A DNA stretch of 64,000 nt, taken from positions 15,758,001 to 15,822,000 of the forward strand of contig OX327697.1 of assembly GCA_946807835.1 (NCBI GenBank). The letters run 5' to 3'. Under the pieces are notes generated by a model that worked only from the letters and a program-made list of their open reading frames with translations, was not told where the DNA came from and did not search any database. Below, one piece after another: positions 59,340-64,000 of the stretch. The DNA is from Ailanthus altissimus. Its lineage: Eukaryota; Streptophyta; Magnoliopsida; Sapindales; Simaroubaceae. The position numbers and the translations under genes were made by a program. How positions within the stretch are numbered: the first letter of the stretch is position 1; each line of letters starts with the position of its first letter.

Positions 59340-61436
59340 CATTAGTTAATACTGCTAAGAGTTAGCAGGTTATAAGAGTCAACGAGATCTAAGAAGTTAG
59401 AACCTTGTCTATAATGGGATAAAGACCTGAGGGTACATTAGTAATGACATAGTTGCAAATAATTATAATAGGTACTAGAAAATGTCATCATGCAAGTGTG
59501 TTCTCAAACACTATATTCTTGATCTATTTCACTAATGCAGGTCTATCGGTGAATTCTCTTTCATATAGATTCAGTGTATGTCTATATCTACAGGGTGCAG
59601 ATAATTATTCTTAACTGACCACGAGCTTAGAGGTCGTATAGACATACGCGTATTCAGTTAGGACTGAATACTGGACAGACTCACGAGGACCCCAATAAAT
59701 ATCCTATGAAGCTATCAATGATAGGTCTTCTCGAGTAAAGTAGTATATATGGTCCTTTGACCTAAGTGCTACAGTGGATTTGTTGGTGATCCACCATACT
59801 TTGGTTTAACGGATTTCAGAGACCATTCATAGTTTAATTGTTACGTATCACTAGGTGAAGTCTGATACTTATAGAGTCCAGTGTATGTAGATACGAGATC
59901 CGTCAGCTCACATAGGTGAGTTGTATATCCAACGCATTGTATCTCAGAAAGTCTTACGACTGTAAGCAATAAACCTGAAAAAAAAAAGGGTTTCCCATAA
60001 GGTTGAATAATATAACAAAAGTGTTTGTTTATATTATTTATCGAGATACAAATCTGGAGATAAGATATGGATGAGCATATGGGATTTTAATGGTGCTGAT
60101 CTAAATCTATGCTTATCCAGGGTATAAGTAACGGAAGGATTATATGTATGCGTTCTGACATTATCTAACACGCTGATTTGTAATATCTATGACGTGTGCA
60201 TAGGGCGTCAATCACGAACTCGTGGAATAGTTTCATTTGACAAATCAGGCATGGAGCTAGGAAATCTCGTAATATGAAGTGTACTCATTGTGCACTGAGA
60301 TAGCATACCAGATTGAATAGTTCAATTCAACAAAATCCAACAAAACCTAATATTTGTTTTAGGAACCTTCAGGATGCATGCGTGCCAATACTTAAGTGTT
60401 AAGTATAATTAATTGGATAACAATTATTGTTGACCAATTAAATGGTGACACTTGGTAAATAGTGAGTCTCCGGTTAAGTTAACTTAAAAGTGGATTTAGT
60501 GGAACCCACTTTAGGTTAAATTATGACTTAAGGGTAATATTTCTCAATTAATTATTTAATTGATAAATAATTAAAATATTTATTTATTTAATTATTAAAT
60601 AAATAATCAAAATAATTTATTTAATCGTTAAGTAAATTATTAACTTAATAATGGTTAATAGTTAACTATTAGGTTAGGTTAGTTGGATATTTAGATTATT
60701 ATTTAATAGTTAAATAATCTTAAACCTAACCTAGGTTAAAGTTAATTAGGATTAGGTTAACCTAAATATCTAACTAAACTTAAGTGTTAAGTTTACTTAA
60801 CTAAGCTTAAGTTAATTGTTAACTTTGGTATGGTTAAAATTAACTAAGTTTAAAGAAATAAATATTAAATTATGCAAAAGCAATTCATTTGAAATATAAT
60901 CAAAATGTGTGGTTAGCGATGGATGGATGAAATGATAAGAAAGAGGCCCTTAAGAGTTAAAAACCAAATAAAACAAAAGAAAGCTCAATTCTTCATTTTC
61001 GTCCAACCAAATCACAAATAATTGATGGAATATTTGTTGTTCAAAGTGTTGAACTAGAATAAATATATCAATTGCTTTGTAGTCTTTTAAATAGTTCAAG
61101 AGTTGAACTTATTGATTAAGTTTTAATCAATTGGTTTAAAGAGTTAAACCAAATGATTGGATTCAAGCTGTTATCTAGATAATCAAACCCATCTTGTTGA
61201 TCTCTAGAACTGCCTACGAGTTGCACTTCTAGCTGATTCCCTAAAAATATATTCCAAAGGCTTCAAAGGTAAATACTTCGTAATCAATTTTTCAATATGA
61301 TTAAGAGCATAAATTGTGTTTATACTATTGTTTTAATACTTCCACTGCGAATTTGATGCGTGTATGTATGTATTTGATACGTATCTATGCTATATGAACA
61401 CTAATATCATATGTATACACTGTAGATTTATCAGCA
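59340..61436 (+). repeat. Copia 5' LTR, third family copy
   Basis: Collinear with 51250-53103, with many changes, starting with the CTGCTAAGAGTTAGCAGG block. Contains a long AT-rich tract at 60560-60860 built from TTAAT/AATAA and TTAACC/GGTTAA words, much expanded compared with the other copies. Ends TTTATCAGCA. Confidence 0.78.
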
Positions 61437-61444
61437 CTTTTAAT

Positions 61445-61456
61445 TGGTATCAGAGT
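61445..61456 (+). promoter_or_regulatory. Primer binding site for initiator tRNA-Met
   Basis: TGGTATCAGAGT, eleven of twelve bases as expected, 8 nt after the LTR end. Confidence 0.88.
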
Positions 61457-62824
61457 GTATCTTTATGTTAATTTTTTGTGTTTTTGAGTGTTGGATATAT
61501 GTTTATATTTGTTCCGAAGCTCATATGGTGCATCTTAAGTGTTGAAATGCAAGATTAGTTGTAATGAGCTACTGAAATACCACAACATTCATGTTCAGCG
61601 CCGCGGCGCTGGTTCCTTCAAGGCCTCAATGCCATAGTGTTAGATGTTAAACGCTATGGCACTAGGGTTTCCAGGCCCTAGCATCACAACGTTTATACTT
61701 GGTGCTGTAGTCCTAGAAGTTCTGACCTCCAGCGCTGCAACGTTGGTAGCCCAGCCACAGCTTTGAAGGGCCGGCGCCTTGACGCTAGGGGTATTGCCCT
61801 CAGTACTGCAGTGTTGGAATCAGCGCGGTGTTGATACTGTACACTCAAAACTAATTTTTTAAATTGTTTGAAAAATTAAATAAACATGTGGGGTTTATGA
61901 GATATTATGATAAGAGTTATTAGTCTGTATTATAAACTGTGATCATTTTTCTTTGTGTTGGTAACTACAATAGAAATCTTACTGGTAGGGTCTAGTTGTG
62001 GTTACATAGAAGTAAATGAATGATTGCGAAATCACCTTCCCATGTGATGGGAGCCAGTGTATAAAAATATCTCTTAATCATATTGAATTTTATTACATTA
62101 TATGATAGTGTTTTTAAAAGGCCCATCTTGTCAATATGGTGTTAGATGAGTCATGTCGGTATTTTTTTTAATATTGTTACAGTGTGAAGGATTTGATCGG
62201 TATGACTTAGACTATGCCGATTAAACATGAGATGAGAAAAATATATGTGAGTGTGTTTCCCAATATTACTCCAGGATGAGGGTAGTATTACTAACATATA
62301 TTTAATTATTGATAAGTTAATCTAGAATACACTTATCTAATATTGCTACAGCGTAAGGATAAGGTGTATTTAAGATCAGTGGTAAACGTTGCATGAGATG
62401 AAATTGACAAGAGTTATCTACCTGTTGGGTTTACAAAGGCCAATATTGCTACAATATGAGATGAGATGCAATTAACAATAGTTGTCTACTTGTTAGGTTT
62501 ACAAAGGCAAATATTGATATAGCGTGAGATAAGATGCAATTGACAATAGTTGTCAACCTATTGAGTTTATAAAGGCCAATATTACTACAACATGAGGCTG
62601 AAGTAAAATGCCAATGGGGTCAACTTCCCATTGTATAGTTTAAAAGAGTTTAAGCTGTCGTTATCATATTCGAGAGATTAAAAGGATTATGTAAAGCAAT
62701 GAGAGGGCGTTTTAAATTATAAATGTATAATTGTTATATCAATGATTTAAAACTTTTTATTAGCAATTTGATAATTTTATGTCTGCTGATATCTTCTATT
62801 TTGTTTTATTTTTTTGAAGATATA
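61457..62824 (+). repeat. Copia leader with GC cluster and repeated motif
   Basis: Non-coding. GC-rich cluster at 61595-61830 (GCGCCGCGGCGCTGG and decayed relatives). Then six spaced motif copies of the CCAATATTGCTACAGCGTGAG type near 62170, 62249, 62337, 62438, 62510 and 62576. The unit holding the fourth and fifth copies is duplicated nearly exactly, with GATGCAATT..CAATAGTTGTC in each. Confidence 0.75.
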
Positions 62825-63990
62825 ATGGCATCCACCAACCTTTTGGTGCGCATACTTGATGCACACCAACTCAAGGGTGCAGAAAATTATTTAGATTGGA
62901 CATGAATCTATGAATCGTTTTAGATTTAGAGAAGCTCGGATACGTTATTGTCATAAACTGCCCAGATGTGTTTTTGATACTGCCAGCCCAAAGGAAGGGT
63001 GACGTATCAGAAATGGTGAGATGATAATTTAAAAGTTAAATCTTATATCCTCGCCTCGTTGTTCACTGAGCTGCAGTAGGAGTATGTCTATATGGACAGT
63101 GCTAGCAATATTATGCTTCAAATGAGCTCTTAGTGACCAACCCTAGGTTGAGATTTATAGGGTTGCCAAATCGCTTTTTTAGGCTAGGCTATCCGGGGGT
63201 AGTCTAGTGAGTCCCCATGTGCTCAAGATGATTGGATTCATCGAAAAACTGAAGACTATGGATATTTCTCTTAATAATAACCTGGGGAATAAGTTGATTC
63301 TCCAGTCATTGCTGGGGCCATATACACAGTTCATCATAAACTTCAAAATGCAGGGATTGACCCCTACTTATGCTGATCTTCATAATATATTTAAGACAGC
63401 GGATGAAGACATGTGTAAATGGGGCTCCGCCTTCTTAGTTCATAGTCCTTCATCTTTTGCTTCGAGGGCTTCTAAGAAGTCTAAGGAGAACAAGAAAATG
63501 AAGGTGAAGCAGACACCCCGAATAGGTGTTCAGAGGCGACAGATATACAAGCCTCAAGAGAAAAAGAACAAGGCAAAAGAAAAGTATTTCTTTTGCGTCC
63601 TTTTGCGACGAGGATGGGGAGTGGAAACGTAATTGCCCCAGATACCTTGCCCATTTAAAGAAGATTCCCTAGAGTATTTATTTTCCTATCATTGACATTT
63701 CTATTGCATTTAATGCTAGTTCGGGCTAGGTATTAAATACCGCATCTCCTTTCATATCTATAATATATTGCAGGGCCTGAGGAAATTTAGATTGTTTCAG
63801 CTAAGATAAGTATTGCTTCGAGTTGGAAATGAAGATTTCCTACAGATCGAGGTAGTTGGACTTTTTAATTTACTTCTTTCATGTAATAGAATTATTGTAT
63901 TAAATAATTGTTATATTATACCTAACATCATTAGAAAGATTATTTCCCTTCCTATACTTGATAATGAAAGGTACCATGTGTATATTTAAA
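62825..63990 (+). pseudogene. Copia gag and start of protease
   Basis: ATG at 62825 gives MASTNLLVRILDAHQLKGAEN and a stop at 62903. Stops and frameshifts follow, then an open stretch 63207-63632: VLKMIGFIEKLKTMDISLNNN, LILQSLLGPYTQFIINFKMQ, then a Lys-rich tail. A zinc-knuckle remnant follows near 63590-63640 (CxxC..EWKRNCPRYLAHLKK, across a frameshift), then protease lead-in text (SIYFPIIDISIAFNASSG). This is the UBN2-type gag of copia elements. Inactive. Confidence 0.82.
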
Positions 63991-64000
63991 ATTATTCCAT

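Larger units (their letters stand above)
59340..63990 (+). mobile_element. 5' part of a copia element running out of the window
   Basis: LTR (59340-61436, 5' end truncated or diverged), iMet primer site, long leader and gag in the correct order. Same family as 51034-56891. The pol region lies beyond the window or is lost. Confidence 0.82.

Overview
This window is repeat-rich nuclear DNA of a flowering plant, most likely a eudicot. It is AT-rich, has TATA/AATAAA-type gene signals, and is filled with nested plant LTR retrotransposons (Athila-type Ty3, Ty1/copia, a chromovirus-like element) and L1-type LINEs. Only one ordinary host gene is clear: an RNA-binding protein of the UBA2 family (16441-17865, two RRMs), with a probable intron in its 3' UTR. 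Almost everything else is transposon, mostly broken by stops, frameshifts and later insertions.

The most unusual object is a complete, young, non-autonomous LTR retrotransposon at 6242-15030, in minus orientation. It has near-identical LTRs, a 5-bp target duplication CCGGA, a primer binding site for initiator tRNA-Met and a polypurine tract, and it sits inside a LINE. It has no gag or pol. Its 3.8-kb interior instead carries two intact intronless plus-strand genes, antisense to the element. One is an unrecognised 397-aa protein. The other is a full-length LOG-type cytokinin-activating phosphoribohydrolase with the catalytic motif intact and a C-terminal KKRK plus DLNLTP tail. Each gene has its own TATA box about 70 bp before the ATG and its own AATAAA. 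This looks like a retrotransposon that has captured a hormone-activation gene.

Layout: 1-2.8 kb, a minus Athila-type LTR fragment and a plus-strand Athila 3'-end remnant; 2.8-4.4 kb, a minus copia LTR; 4.4-6.2 and 15.0-15.8 kb, a plus-strand LINE split by the LOG element; 15.8-22 kb, the UBA2 gene with its promoter and 3' region; 22.1-24.5 kb, a decayed copia; 24.7-27.6 kb, a minus-strand LINE split by about 0.9 kb of organelle-like DNA; 27.6-45.06 kb, a copia element interrupted by a 344-bp fold-back element and by a full 11.3-kb Athila-type element (30623-41928, TSD CTTGC); 45.1-48.7 kb, LTR and copia fragments; 48.8-57.7 kb, a minus-strand Athila remnant split by a copia element (51034-56891, TSD AGGAC/AGGAT) whose 3' LTR is itself split by an Athila-type solo LTR (54292-55774, TSD GGGTC); 57.7-59.3 kb, unassigned; 59.3-64 kb, the 5' half of another copy of the same copia family, with LTR, PBS, long repeat-bearing leader and gag.

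A second theme is that unrelated element families here carry short GC-rich clusters built from CGCTGG/GCGC units, in LTRs or leaders. The youngest copy keeps its CpGs and the older ones appear decayed. All family assignments come from reading translated motifs and comparing copies within the window by eye. No database search was possible.
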